Of a DNA stretch of 15,251 nucleotides, positions 1 to 7,407 are shown one piece after another. The translations under genes were made by a program, and so were the position numbers. The stretch is from Acidobacteriota bacterium (GTDB lineage Bacteria > Acidobacteriota > Terriglobia > Terriglobales > Acidobacteriaceae): NCBI GenBank assembly GCA_028873155.1, contig JAGWML010000044.1, forward strand, positions 1 to 15,251. The letters run 5' to 3'. The notes beneath the pieces were generated by a model, which searched no databases, was not told where the DNA came from, and worked only from the letters and a program-made list of their open reading frames with translations. Each line of letters opens with the position of its first letter. Position 1 is the first letter of the stretch.

Positions 1-1
1 T

Positions 2-373
2 GATGGCAAGAATTCACATGGAGCCGAGAAGTATTACGAATATCCAAACGTGTTCACGGCGGTATTGATCTCTAAGTATTTAGGCCTGACGATTCCCGCA
101 GATGCGGACCTATCCGTTGCACCCCTCGTTCAGAGCTACGGCAGCGTGGAGTTTGACATTCCCGAGTACGCTGTGCGCTATCGCTCCAGCGAGAGCGGAT
201 TCGTGCTGAAGAACCTGTCCGACAAGCCGCGGCGAGTCAGGGTGGATTTGTCAGGCCTTGGCTCCGCAGCCTTGCGTTACCGCCTGACGAGCAAGTTGAA
301 GAACGAGATCGTAGGTCAACAATCCGTTCTAACCTTGGCAGCACAGGAAGAAGCCCGCTGGACTCCGGAGTAA
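2..373 (+). CDS. C-terminal fragment of an unidentified enzyme (possibly a glycosidase)
   Basis: The reading frame is open from the first bases of the window to a TAA at 371-373, giving the last 123 residues of a longer protein whose start lies upstream. A GTG at 50 is an internal codon, not a start, because coding-like sequence (DGKNSHGAEKYYEYPN) precedes it in frame. The fragment has an alpha-helical piece (about residues 10-35) followed by an all-beta-looking tail rich in short hydrophobic stretches with a WTPE end. That arrangement resembles the C-terminal beta-sandwich caps of many carbohydrate-active enzymes, but I see no catalytic motif. That the gene is real is fairly sure; the family is a guess. 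No terminator hairpin is evident in the 122 bp before the next gene. Confidence 0.7.
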   Translation, partial: DGKNSHGAEKYYEYPNVFTAVLISKYLGLTIPADADLSVAPLVQSYGSVEFDIPEYAVRYRSSESGFVLKNLSDKPRRVRVDLSGLGSAALRYRLTSKLKNEIVGQQSVLTLAAQEEARWTPE

Positions 374-495
374 CAACAAATCACTGATCCGATGTAATTT
401 CCTGCAAACAGGCTTCTCGATCGTCTTTTCTGCTTCCGGCGCCTGACCCTACGCATGATTGGCTACGAACGGCATGTGGCAGCATCATAGTCAGT

Positions 496-1140
496 ATGCA
501 AACCACCCCCCACGACGTCCTCCTCGTCGTTGACGTGCAAAACGACTTCTGCCCCGGCGGAGCGCTCGCCGTGCCGGAGGGCGACGCCGTCATTCCCGTC
601 ATCCATCGAGTCGCGCCGCTCTTTCATCACGTCATCCTCACGCAGGACTGGCACCCCGAGGGCCATACCTCCTTCGCCTCCAGCTACGGCACCCGCAAGC
701 CCTTTGAGCAGGTTGAGCTGAGCTACGGCCCACAAACGCTCTGGCCCGACCACTGCATCCAGGGCACGCCCGGCGCCGAGTTCCACCCCGCGCTCCATCT
801 TCCGCAAGCCGAACTCATCCTGCGCAAGGGCTTCCGCCCCCACGTCGATTCCTACTCCGCCTTTTTTGAGAACGACCACACCACGCCCACCGGCCTCGAC
901 GGCTACCTCCGCGAGCGCGGCTTCCGGCGCGTCTTCCTCGCCGGCCTCGCCTACGACTACTGCGTCCATTACTCCGCCATCGACGCCCGCCGGGCCGGAT
1001 TCGAGACTGTTGTCCTCCGCGACGGTTGCCGCGCCATCGATTTGGCCGCATCTGAAGCCCGCATCCGCGCCGACTTTGCCGAGGCCGGCGTACTTGAAAG
1101 CACGTCCGGCCAGCTTTCCCGTCCGACTCCGGAGCCGTAA
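496..1140 (+). CDS. pncA: Nicotinamidase (bifunctional nicotinamidase/pyrazinamidase type)
   Basis: Hydrolyses nicotinamide to nicotinate and ammonia in the cytoplasm, the entry step of the NAD salvage (Preiss-Handler) route. The 214-residue protein belongs to the isochorismatase-like hydrolase fold and carries the full PncA signature. The catalytic triad is visible as D13 (VVDVQNDF), K111 (LRKG) and C156 (AYDYCV). Metal ligands are expected at D51, H53 (TQDWHPEGH) and H86 (WPDHC). Length and motif spacing are normal for the family. The ATG at 496 starts 12 residues before the catalytic Asp, as usual. No clear Shine-Dalgarno sequence precedes it, and a weak TTGGCT (459-464) / CATCAT (483-488) pair would put the transcript start almost at the ATG. 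The gene is followed 33 bp later by a small membrane-protein gene. Assignment is confident. Confidence 0.95.
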   Translation: MQTTPHDVLLVVDVQNDFCPGGALAVPEGDAVIPVIHRVAPLFHHVILTQDWHPEGHTSFASSYGTRKPFEQVELSYGPQTLWPDHCIQGTPGAEFHPALHLPQAELILRKGFRPHVDSYSAFFENDHTTPTGLDGYLRERGFRRVFLAGLAYDYCVHYSAIDARRAGFETVVLRDGCRAIDLAASEARIRADFAEAGVLESTSGQLSRPTPEP

Positions 1141-1173
1141 AATCAAGGCAGGGCAGGGAGTTACCTCGCAGTC

Positions 1174-1437
1174 ATGTCCCGCAACTTTTACATCCTCGCC
1201 GCCACGCTCGGCCTCTTCGCCCTGCTCTCGGGGCTCATGACGCTGGTGCCGTCTACCTTCCAGCCCGGCCTGCCCGCCAACGGCTCGCTCTGGCGCACCA
1301 TCGCCCTCATCATGCTGCTTGCGGCCCTGGCCTCCGCCCTCATCGGTGTCCTCAGCAACCTCTTTGAGCAAGTAGACCGCCGCAGCGAAGAAGCGCGCCT
1401 GGCCGCCAGACGCAGGCGCCGCGGCGAAAGGCACTAA
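1174..1437 (+). CDS. Small two-helix membrane protein, unknown function
   Basis: This 87-residue protein is not one I recognise. It has two strongly hydrophobic segments, about residues 5-25 and 42-64, joined by a short polar loop containing Pro and Gly. A charged, arginine-rich tail (RRSEEARLAARRRRRGERH) should stay in the cytoplasm by the positive-inside rule. Codon use is strongly GC-third-position biased like its neighbours, which supports a real gene. An AGGGAG at 1155-1160 lies 13 nt from the ATG, a rather long spacing for a ribosome site. It sits between pncA and queD in the same direction with gaps of 33 and 43 bp, so the three may be co-transcribed. Neither neighbour suggests a role. 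Confidence 0.7.
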   Translation: MSRNFYILAATLGLFALLSGLMTLVPSTFQPGLPANGSLWRTIALIMLLAALASALIGVLSNLFEQVDRRSEEARLAARRRRRGERH

Positions 1438-1480
1438 AATCAAAGTAGGGAACTCCCGCGAAAGAGACAGGCGAACACCG

Positions 1481-1858
1481 ATGTATGAAGTCACCGTGGA
1501 GGCCGGCTTTTCCTCCGGACACTACCTCCGCAACTACAAAGGCAAGTGCGAAAACCCGCACGGCCACAATTACAAGGTCCGCGTCACGCTCCATGGCCGC
1601 GAGCTGGACCAGGCCGGCCTGCTGCTCGACTTCAAGCTGCTCAAGCAGGTGATGCGCCCGGTCATCGACCGCATCGACCACCAGATGCTCAACGACCTCG
1701 AGCCCTTCACCGTGCTCAATCCGTCCGCGGAAAATCTGGCCCGCTACTTCTACGACCAGACCAGCGAGCAGCTCCGCGAAATGACCCAGGGCCGCGTCCG
1801 CATCAAAGACTGCACCATCTGGGAGACCGACACCACCACGGCCACCTACTACGAGTAG
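1481..1858 (+). CDS. queD: 6-carboxytetrahydropterin synthase / 6-pyruvoyltetrahydropterin synthase family (QueD-like)
   Basis: Family members convert 7,8-dihydroneopterin triphosphate either to 6-carboxy-tetrahydropterin (QueD, first dedicated step toward queuosine and other 7-deazapurines) or to 6-pyruvoyl-tetrahydropterin. The 125-residue length is typical of bacterial QueD. Zinc ligands H14 (SSGHYL), H27 and H29 (NPHGHNY) are present. So are the catalytic C23 (KCENPHGH), the D66-H67 pair (RIDHQ) and the pterin-anchoring E115 (IWETDT). The SAEN motif at 82-85 is also typical. No queC, queE or queF is nearby, so the pathway cannot be read from context; QueD is the commoner bacterial activity. 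The ATG is preceded by a weak purine stretch (AGAGACAGG). A convergent SDR gene lies 135 bp downstream. Confidence 0.9.
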   Translation: MYEVTVEAGFSSGHYLRNYKGKCENPHGHNYKVRVTLHGRELDQAGLLLDFKLLKQVMRPVIDRIDHQMLNDLEPFTVLNPSAENLARYFYDQTSEQLREMTQGRVRIKDCTIWETDTTTATYYE

Positions 1859-1966
1859 CCGTTCCATTCAGTGACCGCTGGATCCGCGCCATCCATTGGT
1901 GCCTGTCGATGATTCAGAGGTTATTTCTGTTTCGCTGCGACCAAGGCGGGACTCTTCACCAGCAAT

Positions 1967-1983
1967 CTGCGACGATCTCGCAG
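1967..1983. terminator. Small hairpin between convergent queD and SDR genes
   Basis: CTGCGA (1967-1972) pairs perfectly with TCGCAG (1978-1983) around a 5-nt loop. It lies 10 bp past the stop of the minus-strand SDR gene and about 110 bp past queD. There is no T-run on either side, so an intrinsic terminator is uncertain. The rest of the 135-bp gap shows nothing else I can name. Confidence 0.3.
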
Positions 1984-1993
1984 CATCGGCAAC

Positions 1994-2677
1994 TCATCGT
2001 GGATAGCTGCCGTTATTCACGTCCAGCGTCACGCCGCTCACATACTCCGGGCACGCGCTGCCGAGCCAGAGAATCGCTGCGGCAACTTCCTCCGGCTCGC
2101 ACACCCGCCCCAAATACACCGCCCGCATCACCTCATCGCGCCGCGACTGCGGAAGCTGGTCATACATCCGCGTCCGTGTCGGCCCGGGCGCCACTGCGTT
2201 CACCAGCACCCCGTGCGGACCCAGGGTTCGCGCCCACGTCTTCGTCAAATTCAGGATGCCGGCCTTCGTGATGCCGTACCACAGATCCGGGTGTCCCGTG
2301 AATGCGGACACCGAACTCACATTCACGATGCGCCCGCTGCGCCGCGCCTTCATACCCGCCGCCAAGGCCGCAATCAATCCCGCCGGAGCTTCCAGATTCA
2401 CCGCCAGAATCTCGCGCCGGTGCTCCTCGAGAATCGCATCCACCGGATCACAATAGAGCACCGCGGCATTGTTCACCAGCGTATCCAAATCTCCGAGCGA
2501 AGCGGCCATCGCAGGAATCTCCGCCACGCGCCGCAGATCAAAGTCGACGCGCTCGCCCACCACCTCGCCCGCAAATTCCTTGTCCAGCGAGATAACTTGC
2601 CACCCGGCCGATGCAAACGCACGCGCCGTCGCCAGCCCAATGCCCCGCCCAGCACCTGTAATAAGAACGCGTTTCAT
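1994..2677 (-). CDS. Short-chain dehydrogenase/reductase (SDR), NAD(P)-dependent
   Basis: A cytoplasmic classical SDR of 227 residues that oxidises or reduces an alcohol/ketone; substrate unknown. The Rossmann nucleotide motif is TGAGRGIG at 7-14, with NNAA at 69-72. The active site is N94, S121/S122 (VNVSSVS), Y134 and K138 (WYGITK), followed by the usual PGPTRT cofactor loop and a C-terminal VSGVTLDVNNG. D32 at the end of the second strand favours NAD over NADP. The frame stays open to an ATG at 2809, but I chose the ATG at 2677 because MKRVLITGAG is the normal SDR N-terminus and the 44 upstream codons look non-coding. There is no Shine-Dalgarno at 2677, and a TACACT -10-like box sits only 6 nt upstream, so the mRNA may be leaderless. 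Divergent from the phosphoesterase gene. Confidence 0.9.
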   Translation of the reverse strand: MKRVLITGAGRGIGLATARAFASAGWQVISLDKEFAGEVVGERVDFDLRRVAEIPAMAASLGDLDTLVNNAAVLYCDPVDAILEEHRREILAVNLEAPAGLIAALAAGMKARRSGRIVNVSSVSAFTGHPDLWYGITKAGILNLTKTWARTLGPHGVLVNAVAPGPTRTRMYDQLPQSRRDEVMRAVYLGRVCEPEEVAAAILWLGSACPEYVSGVTLDVNNGSYPR

Positions 2678-2683
2678 CTGCCA

Positions 2684-2689
2684 AGTGTA
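2684..2689 (-). promoter_or_regulatory. Candidate -10 box of the SDR gene (near-leaderless)
   Basis: On the minus strand TACACT lies 6 nt before the SDR start codon. A transcript beginning 6-8 nt after a -10 would start at or next to the ATG, which fits the lack of a ribosome-binding site. No recognisable -35 is present, so this rests on one weak hexamer. Confidence 0.3.
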
Positions 2690-2829
2690 ATGCCGGCTGG
2701 AACGGTTGGGCGCGTCGCTTTGCAAATGCCCAACAGCTTCCCTTCCTTCCACCATTCGGTGCCAATTGAATCCCCGGCTGCTCTTCAAATCCAGAGCAGT
2801 TTCGCCCACTGTTTCCCGTTAATTTGCAG

Positions 2830-2852
2830 TGGGTTCATGATCCGGTAACCCA
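2830..2852. repeat. Inverted repeat in the SDR/phosphoesterase divergent spacer
   Basis: TGGGTT (2830-2835) and AACCCA (2847-2852) are perfect inverted copies separated by 11 bp. It lies between two divergent starts, about 85 bp upstream of the phosphoesterase ATG, so it could be an operator or merely chance. I see no convincing -35/-10 pair elsewhere in this 257-bp spacer. Confidence 0.25.
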
Positions 2853-2934
2853 TCCTTCAGAAACTGGAGTTCAGAGAATCCAAGCGGTCAGCGGTTGAGA
2901 TTGTCCAAACCGTGCCCAGTAAGAGGTCGAGTCC

Positions 2935-4275
2935 ATGTTCAAAGCATTCGCTTCACTCTGTCTTGCCGCCGGCATCGCGTCGACGGCCGCATCTGCGCAG
3001 CAGAACGCCAGGCCCACCGGCATACCCCACATCGATCATGTCTTCCTCATCATGATGGAGAACCACGGGTATCAGCAGGTGGTGGGCAACCCCAATGACC
3101 CCTACCTGAACAGCCTCATTGCCGGCAGGCAAATCAATCTGGCCACGAATTACTTTGCGGTTGGACATCCGAGCTTGACCAACTATCTCGAAGTTGTCGG
3201 CGGTTCGAACTTTGGCATCCGCAGCGACAATGCTCCGGACTGGGGCAGCTCCTCCTGCAGCCCGAATATCGCATCGGGAATGGTGAATGCCGATAACGGC
3301 GGCGGCAATGCCCCGATGGCTGTGGATACCGGAAATATCTGCCCTATCTCCGGTACAGGTACCGATGCTGAGACGCCCGCGGTAGATACATGGAATGAGG
3401 TCTCCGGCCCCTTCGTCGCCCTGGCGGACCTCGACGGCATCCAGTTCGTTGCGGCCGCGCCTACAGTAGGAGAAACCATCGGTGACCAGCTCGATGCAGC
3501 CGGCCTCACCTGGAAGTCCTACCAGGAAAGCCTGCCTTCCGGGTCCATCTTCGGCGTCAACTACAGCAACGGCACAGTGACCAATCTGTCCAGTTTCACA
3601 AACCTCGCGCCGCTCACCGCATCCAGCGTCGTTCAGCTCTACGCCGTCAAACACAACCCGTTCGCCTACTTCAAAAGCGTCCAGGACGGAAACAACCAGG
3701 ACAACAGCCTGGCGAATGTAGCCGGCTTTGACGGGCAGCGCGGCCTCTTCGCTGATCTGGCCACCGGCGACGTCCCATCCTTCGCTTTCATCGCGCCAAA
3801 CCAGTGCGACGACCAGCACGGACGCCCCAATGGCGATGCGTTCTGCGCCTTCGATTTTGGCGTAAACAACAGTGGATACACCTACGGCACCACGGCTGGA
3901 TTGAATCCCGGACTCAATCAGCAGGGAGACTCAACCATCGAGCGGCTGGTGACGGCCATTCACGCCTCGCCAGTCTGGCGGTCGGGCCGCAGTGCGATCG
4001 TGATCGTTTGGGACGAAAACGACTATAGCGGCAGCACGTCCGTACTCAACGGCGCATATCCGCCGCAAAACCAGAACCGTGTCGTCCTTGCTGTTCAGAC
4101 CAACTATGACAAGCACCCCGGAATTCAAAGCCAGAACTACTACAACAGCTTCTCGATCCTGAAGTCCCTCGAGGCCGGCTTTGGGCTGCCTTGCCTCAAC
4201 CATGCATGCGACTCCAATGTTCACGTCATGTCTGATCTCTTCGCTAGCAAAGACGACAGCCACGACGGAAACTGA
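2935..4275 (+). CDS. Secreted phosphoesterase, acid phosphatase AcpA / phospholipase C superfamily
   Basis: An exported hydrolase of phosphate esters or phospholipid head groups (phosphoesterase family, Pfam PF04185). Residues 1-21 form a Sec signal peptide with an A-S-A|Q cleavage site. The metal/nucleophile regions of the family are all visible: IMMENHGY (E42, N43) near the mature N-terminus, VGHPSLTNY (H78-P-S80), and VIVWDENDY (D360, E361) near the C-terminus. Several cysteines in the mature part (for example SSCSP, NICPIS, NQCDD, AFCAF, LPCLNHAC) suggest disulfides in an exported protein. At 446 residues it is a normal single-domain member. AAGAGG at 2921-2926, 8 nt before the ATG, is a good ribosome site. 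The gene stands alone and ends 5 bp before a strong hairpin. Whether it is a phosphatase or a phospholipase C cannot be told from sequence. Confidence 0.88.
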   Translation: MFKAFASLCLAAGIASTAASAQQNARPTGIPHIDHVFLIMMENHGYQQVVGNPNDPYLNSLIAGRQINLATNYFAVGHPSLTNYLEVVGGSNFGIRSDNAPDWGSSSCSPNIASGMVNADNGGGNAPMAVDTGNICPISGTGTDAETPAVDTWNEVSGPFVALADLDGIQFVAAAPTVGETIGDQLDAAGLTWKSYQESLPSGSIFGVNYSNGTVTNLSSFTNLAPLTASSVVQLYAVKHNPFAYFKSVQDGNNQDNSLANVAGFDGQRGLFADLATGDVPSFAFIAPNQCDDQHGRPNGDAFCAFDFGVNNSGYTYGTTAGLNPGLNQQGDSTIERLVTAIHASPVWRSGRSAIVIVWDENDYSGSTSVLNGAYPPQNQNRVVLAVQTNYDKHPGIQSQNYYNSFSILKSLEAGFGLPCLNHACDSNVHVMSDLFASKDDSHDGN

Positions 4276-4280
4276 GCAGT

Positions 4281-4326
4281 ATCCGGAGAAGGTCTGCGCT
4301 GCAATCCGTGCAGGCCTTCTCTGGAT
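4281..4326. terminator. Long hairpin between convergent phosphoesterase and glycosidase genes
   Basis: Positions 4281-4297 pair with 4310-4326 to form a 17-bp stem containing two G-U wobbles, with a 12-nt loop. The core GAGAAGGTCTGC / GCAGGCCTTCTC is nearly perfect. It begins 5 bp after the phosphoesterase stop and about 60 bp after the stop of the opposing glycosidase gene, so it can serve both directions. There is no T-run, so it may act as an mRNA 3'-end stabiliser or with Rho rather than as a classic intrinsic terminator. Confidence 0.6.
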
Positions 4327-4388
4327 CGGTGGCGCACTCGCAACCGTCTCTCATCCCGCCGCGCCCGGAATGATCCCGCCTGGTTCCG

Positions 4389-5516
4389 TCACTTCCCCCG
4401 GCCCGTCAGTTCCCGTAGAACCTCTACCTCGCGCTCGCGATACGGCCTTCCGTCGGCATAAAACACATCGTGGAACCAGATTGGCGGCTGCTGCAGCACA
4501 TACGGCCGCTGCCATGAGTCCCATGGCAGATACGTCTGGCTCTTGCCCGCCACCAGGCCCCAGTTGATCGCGCCCACGTGGTGCTTCTTCGCCACCGGCA
4601 ACACCGTGTCAAACGTGCTCCCCGCGCCGCGCGCCATGTATTCGGTTGCGATCAACGGCCGGTGAAACTGCTCCAGCAGCTGCACGTGCGCCTCAAAGTC
4701 CTCCGGCCATCCGTAGTTGTGAAAGCTGATGATGTCCGACTGCTCGATCTGCACGCGCGCCATCGGTGGCATCTTGTCGAGCGCGCTCCAGTCGCCGTGC
4801 CACACGCCGCTCGTCAGCGGCTGCGTCGGATGCTCCGCACGCGCCCAAGCAAAAACCTGCGGCAGCAGCGCAAGCACCAGCTCCGGCTTGTTCTTCGGAT
4901 CATGCGCGTTGTACGAGCCATCGTTCGTGTTGTCCGGCTCGTTCCACACATCCCACGCCAGCACGCGGTCATCCTTTGCAAACGCCCCCACCACGCCCTT
5001 CACATACTGCTCCAGCCGCGGGTACTGCGCCGCGTCCGTCAGCATCTCCGCGCCCGGTGCCTGCACCCACCCTGAGTTGTGTACGCCCGGAATCGGCGGA
5101 TGCTGCGGCCCCAGCTTTGGATACGGATCCCAGCACGAATCAAACAGCACAAACACCGGCCGGATATGATGCCGCGCCGCAATCTCCAGAAACGTGTTCA
5201 TGCGCTGCGTAAATCCCTTCGGGTCCTGCTCCCACACCAGGTTGTGCAGAAAGACGCGCATCGTGTTCATCCCCGCGCCCTCCGCCCATCCCAGCTCGCG
5301 GTCAATCGTCACCGGATCAAACGTCGCCGCCTGCCACATCTCCAGCTCGTTGATCGCCGTCGAAGGCAGAAAGTCCGCGCCGACCGGCCACGGCTGCTGC
5401 GCATACCATGCGTTGGCTTCCGCCTCTGTCCAGCGCTGCTGCGCCTGCGCCGCGCCAGTGAGCATCGCCACCATCACCACTATCCAATACATCCGCCGCA
5501 TCGTGCTTCCGCTCAT
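4389..5516 (-). CDS. Secreted glycoside hydrolase, GH5-like (cellulase/xylanase/mannanase clan A)
   Basis: A predicted exported TIM-barrel glycosidase of 375 residues. The signal peptide spans about residues 1-25, ending A-Q-A|QQ after a hydrophobic core. The acid/base glutamate is E193 in DVWNEPDN, at the end of strand 4. The nucleophile is likely E292 in IATEYMARG (strand 7), a spacing normal for clan GH-A. W-rich loops (for example CWDPYP) suit sugar binding. The frame is open upstream to 5735, but those codons overlap the preceding TPR gene and are arginine-rich nonsense. The ATG at 5516 has GGGAGG 8 nt upstream, which decides the start. It is the last gene of an operon with two TPR genes (28-bp gap). 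Substrate cannot be read; database entries for such proteins often say xylanase or cellulase without proof. Confidence 0.82.
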   Translation of the reverse strand: MSGSTMRRMYWIVVMVAMLTGAAQAQQRWTEAEANAWYAQQPWPVGADFLPSTAINELEMWQAATFDPVTIDRELGWAEGAGMNTMRVFLHNLVWEQDPKGFTQRMNTFLEIAARHHIRPVFVLFDSCWDPYPKLGPQHPPIPGVHNSGWVQAPGAEMLTDAAQYPRLEQYVKGVVGAFAKDDRVLAWDVWNEPDNTNDGSYNAHDPKNKPELVLALLPQVFAWARAEHPTQPLTSGVWHGDWSALDKMPPMARVQIEQSDIISFHNYGWPEDFEAHVQLLEQFHRPLIATEYMARGAGSTFDTVLPVAKKHHVGAINWGLVAGKSQTYLPWDSWQRPYVLQQPPIWFHDVFYADGRPYREREVEVLRELTGRGK

Positions 5517-5544
5517 CGCATCTGCCTCCCTATCCAGCCACCGG

Positions 5545-7404
5545 TTACTTTGTCTTCTCCAGCTCCGCCGCCTTCGCGCGCTCTGCTGCCGCTTCGTCCG
5601 CGCGTCCCTGCCGCTCATACGCAATCGCCAGTTGCTCATGCGGCGTCGCAAACGTCGGGTCCGCTGCAATCGCCTGCTGATAGCGGCTTGCCGCCGCGCC
5701 AATCTGTCCGCGCAACATCTCCTGGTTCCCGGCATTCATCTCAAAGTTCGCGCGCTGCCGGTTCACCGCGCCACGCGCCAGCTCCGCGCTCTCGTGGCGC
5801 AGCGCCGTCGCCTTACCGCGCAGGTCCTTCATCTGCGCGCGCAGTTGTTCCGCCTTTGCCGCATCGCCCCCGCTCTCGGCTGCATCCGCCTGCGTTGACA
5901 GCCCCGCGGCCTCTTCGGCATACACACCCGCCAAAGTCACCCGCGGCCCCGGCTGTCCCGGCAGCAGTGGAATTGCCCTCTCCAGCGCCTCGGCAGCCTC
6001 CGGCAAGTGCGAGTCCTGTTTCAGCGTGCTGCCCAGAATCGCCCACGCATCGCCATTGCCGGGTTGCAGCGCCACCGCCTTGCGCAGCTCCGTCGCCGCG
6101 GCGTCCAACCGGCCCATCTGCATCAACAGAATCCCCAGCGTATACGGCGGGTCCTGCAGCGTCGGGGCCATCTCTCCAGCCTTCGTCAGCTCCGCAATTG
6201 CCTTCTCGTACTCGTCCTTGAACTTGAAGGCCAGCCCCAGGTCGTAGTGCGACTCCGGATCGTTCCCATCCAGCTCCACAGCCTTTTGAAAATCTGCAAT
6301 CGCCTCGTCGAACGCCGAGAGCTGCACGTGCGCCACGCCCATGCCCTTATAAATCGCCGCGTCGCCCGGCGCAATCGCCAGCGCCGCAGCATCATTCGCC
6401 AGCGCTTCTTTCGCTTTGCCCGTCATCGTTTGCGCCAGCCCCAGGTTCACCAGCGCCGTCACATTCTTCGGATCGCTCTTCAGCACCTGCTCAAACCAGG
6501 GAATCGCTTCGGCCTGTCGCCCCTCGCGTTGCAGGGCCATGCCCAACTCCATCGCCGCCGCATCATCGCCGGGCTTTGCTTGCAGCGCCTTTTGGAACTG
6601 CGCCGCAGCCTCATCATCCCTGCCCGCAGCGGCAAGTGTCCGCCCATACTCCACCAGCGCGTCCGCATGCACAGGCGTCGTCTCTGCTGCCGCTTGCAGT
6701 GTCGCCAGCGCCTCCGGCAGCTCGTGCTGCGCGCGCTCCAGCACGCCCAGGTGAATCCGCGCAGGTAGGTAGTTCGGGTCCTGCTGCAGCGCCTGCTCAA
6801 ATCGGCCCCGCGCATTCTCCCATTGCTGCTGCTGCGCATAGAGTGACCCGATCGCATCATCCAGCGATGCGCTGCGCCCCGCCAGCGCTTCCTCTGCAAG
6901 AAACTGATTCAGAGCTTCTGCCGGCTTGCCTGCCGCGGACAGAGTCCGGCCATATCCCTCGTAGAAATTCGCATCCAGCGCCGGCTGGCCTGCCTCGCCA
7001 GCCAGCCTCAGCGCCACGCCGTAGTGCGTCAGCGCACTCTGCGCATCGCCCGTCTGCGCGTACGCCTGCGCCAACGCCGCCTCATTGCCTGCATCATTTG
7101 GCTTCAGCTTTTCCGCAGCCTTTAACTCGGAGAGCGCGTCGCTCGCGTTGCCCTGCTCTAGCAGCACCGTGCCCAGCGCCTCGTGCCCCTCGGCAATCTG
7201 CGGAGCCAGCCGCACCACCTCGGCGAACTTCTTCCTCGCCTGTTCCAGGTTTCCCTTGGTGCGCGCATCCGCACCTTCGCGAAAAGCCGCCGTCGCCTTC
7301 TTCAGTTGTTGTGCTTCCTGCGCTTGCTTCCCTGTCTGCGCCGCAGCTGCTCCGCTCAATCCAAGCATCAGCGCCAGCGCCCACGCTTGCCGCACCTGAT
7401 CCAT
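5545..7404 (-). CDS. Exported tetratricopeptide-repeat protein (large)
   Basis: A 619-residue protein with a signal peptide (about 1-22, cleavage near AAA|QTG), followed by TPR units nearly end to end from about residue 36 to 470. Typical unit features recur: A..Y...G..EEA...F..AL...P, for example AAAQFQKALQAKPGD and AIADFQKAVELDGND. A charged helical stretch (about 500-555, AESGGDAAKAEQLRAQMKD region) that may form a coiled coil interrupts the array, and a last TPR pair precedes a Lys-rich C-terminus. TPR arrays are protein-binding scaffolds, here probably periplasmic. It starts 3 bp after the stop of the upstream TPR gene, implying translational coupling, and precedes the GH5-like gene. I cannot name a partner; the glycosidase or the receptor system is the contextual guess. 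Confidence 0.85.
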   Translation of the reverse strand: MDQVRQAWALALMLGLSGAAAAQTGKQAQEAQQLKKATAAFREGADARTKGNLEQARKKFAEVVRLAPQIAEGHEALGTVLLEQGNASDALSELKAAEKLKPNDAGNEAALAQAYAQTGDAQSALTHYGVALRLAGEAGQPALDANFYEGYGRTLSAAGKPAEALNQFLAEEALAGRSASLDDAIGSLYAQQQQWENARGRFEQALQQDPNYLPARIHLGVLERAQHELPEALATLQAAAETTPVHADALVEYGRTLAAAGRDDEAAAQFQKALQAKPGDDAAAMELGMALQREGRQAEAIPWFEQVLKSDPKNVTALVNLGLAQTMTGKAKEALANDAAALAIAPGDAAIYKGMGVAHVQLSAFDEAIADFQKAVELDGNDPESHYDLGLAFKFKDEYEKAIAELTKAGEMAPTLQDPPYTLGILLMQMGRLDAAATELRKAVALQPGNGDAWAILGSTLKQDSHLPEAAEALERAIPLLPGQPGPRVTLAGVYAEEAAGLSTQADAAESGGDAAKAEQLRAQMKDLRGKATALRHESAELARGAVNRQRANFEMNAGNQEMLRGQIGAAASRYQQAIAADPTFATPHEQLAIAYERQGRADEAAAERAKAAELEKTK

Positions 7405-7407
7405 CGC

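Noticed and set aside
463..1494. 343-codon minus-strand ORF opposite pncA and the small membrane gene
   Set aside because: It is the complement of a recognised nicotinamidase gene in high-GC DNA, with a low-complexity Gly/Ala/Glu/Val composition and no family motifs.
2678..2809. N-terminal extension of the SDR protein by 44 residues
   Set aside because: Classical SDRs begin a few residues before the TGxxxGIG motif, and the extension looks non-coding.
2953..3819. 288-codon minus-strand ORF opposite the phosphoesterase gene
   Set aside because: It lies antisense to a gene with a signal peptide and catalytic motifs; the composition is typical of a reverse-frame shadow.
5517..5735. N-terminal extension of the GH5-like protein by 73 residues
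   Set aside because: It would overlap the end of the TPR gene and destroy the signal peptide position; the ATG at 5516 has a proper ribosome site.
5079..6221. 380-codon plus-strand ORF opposite the glycosidase and TPR genes
   Set aside because: It spans the junction of two real minus-strand genes and is Arg/Pro/Ser low complexity.
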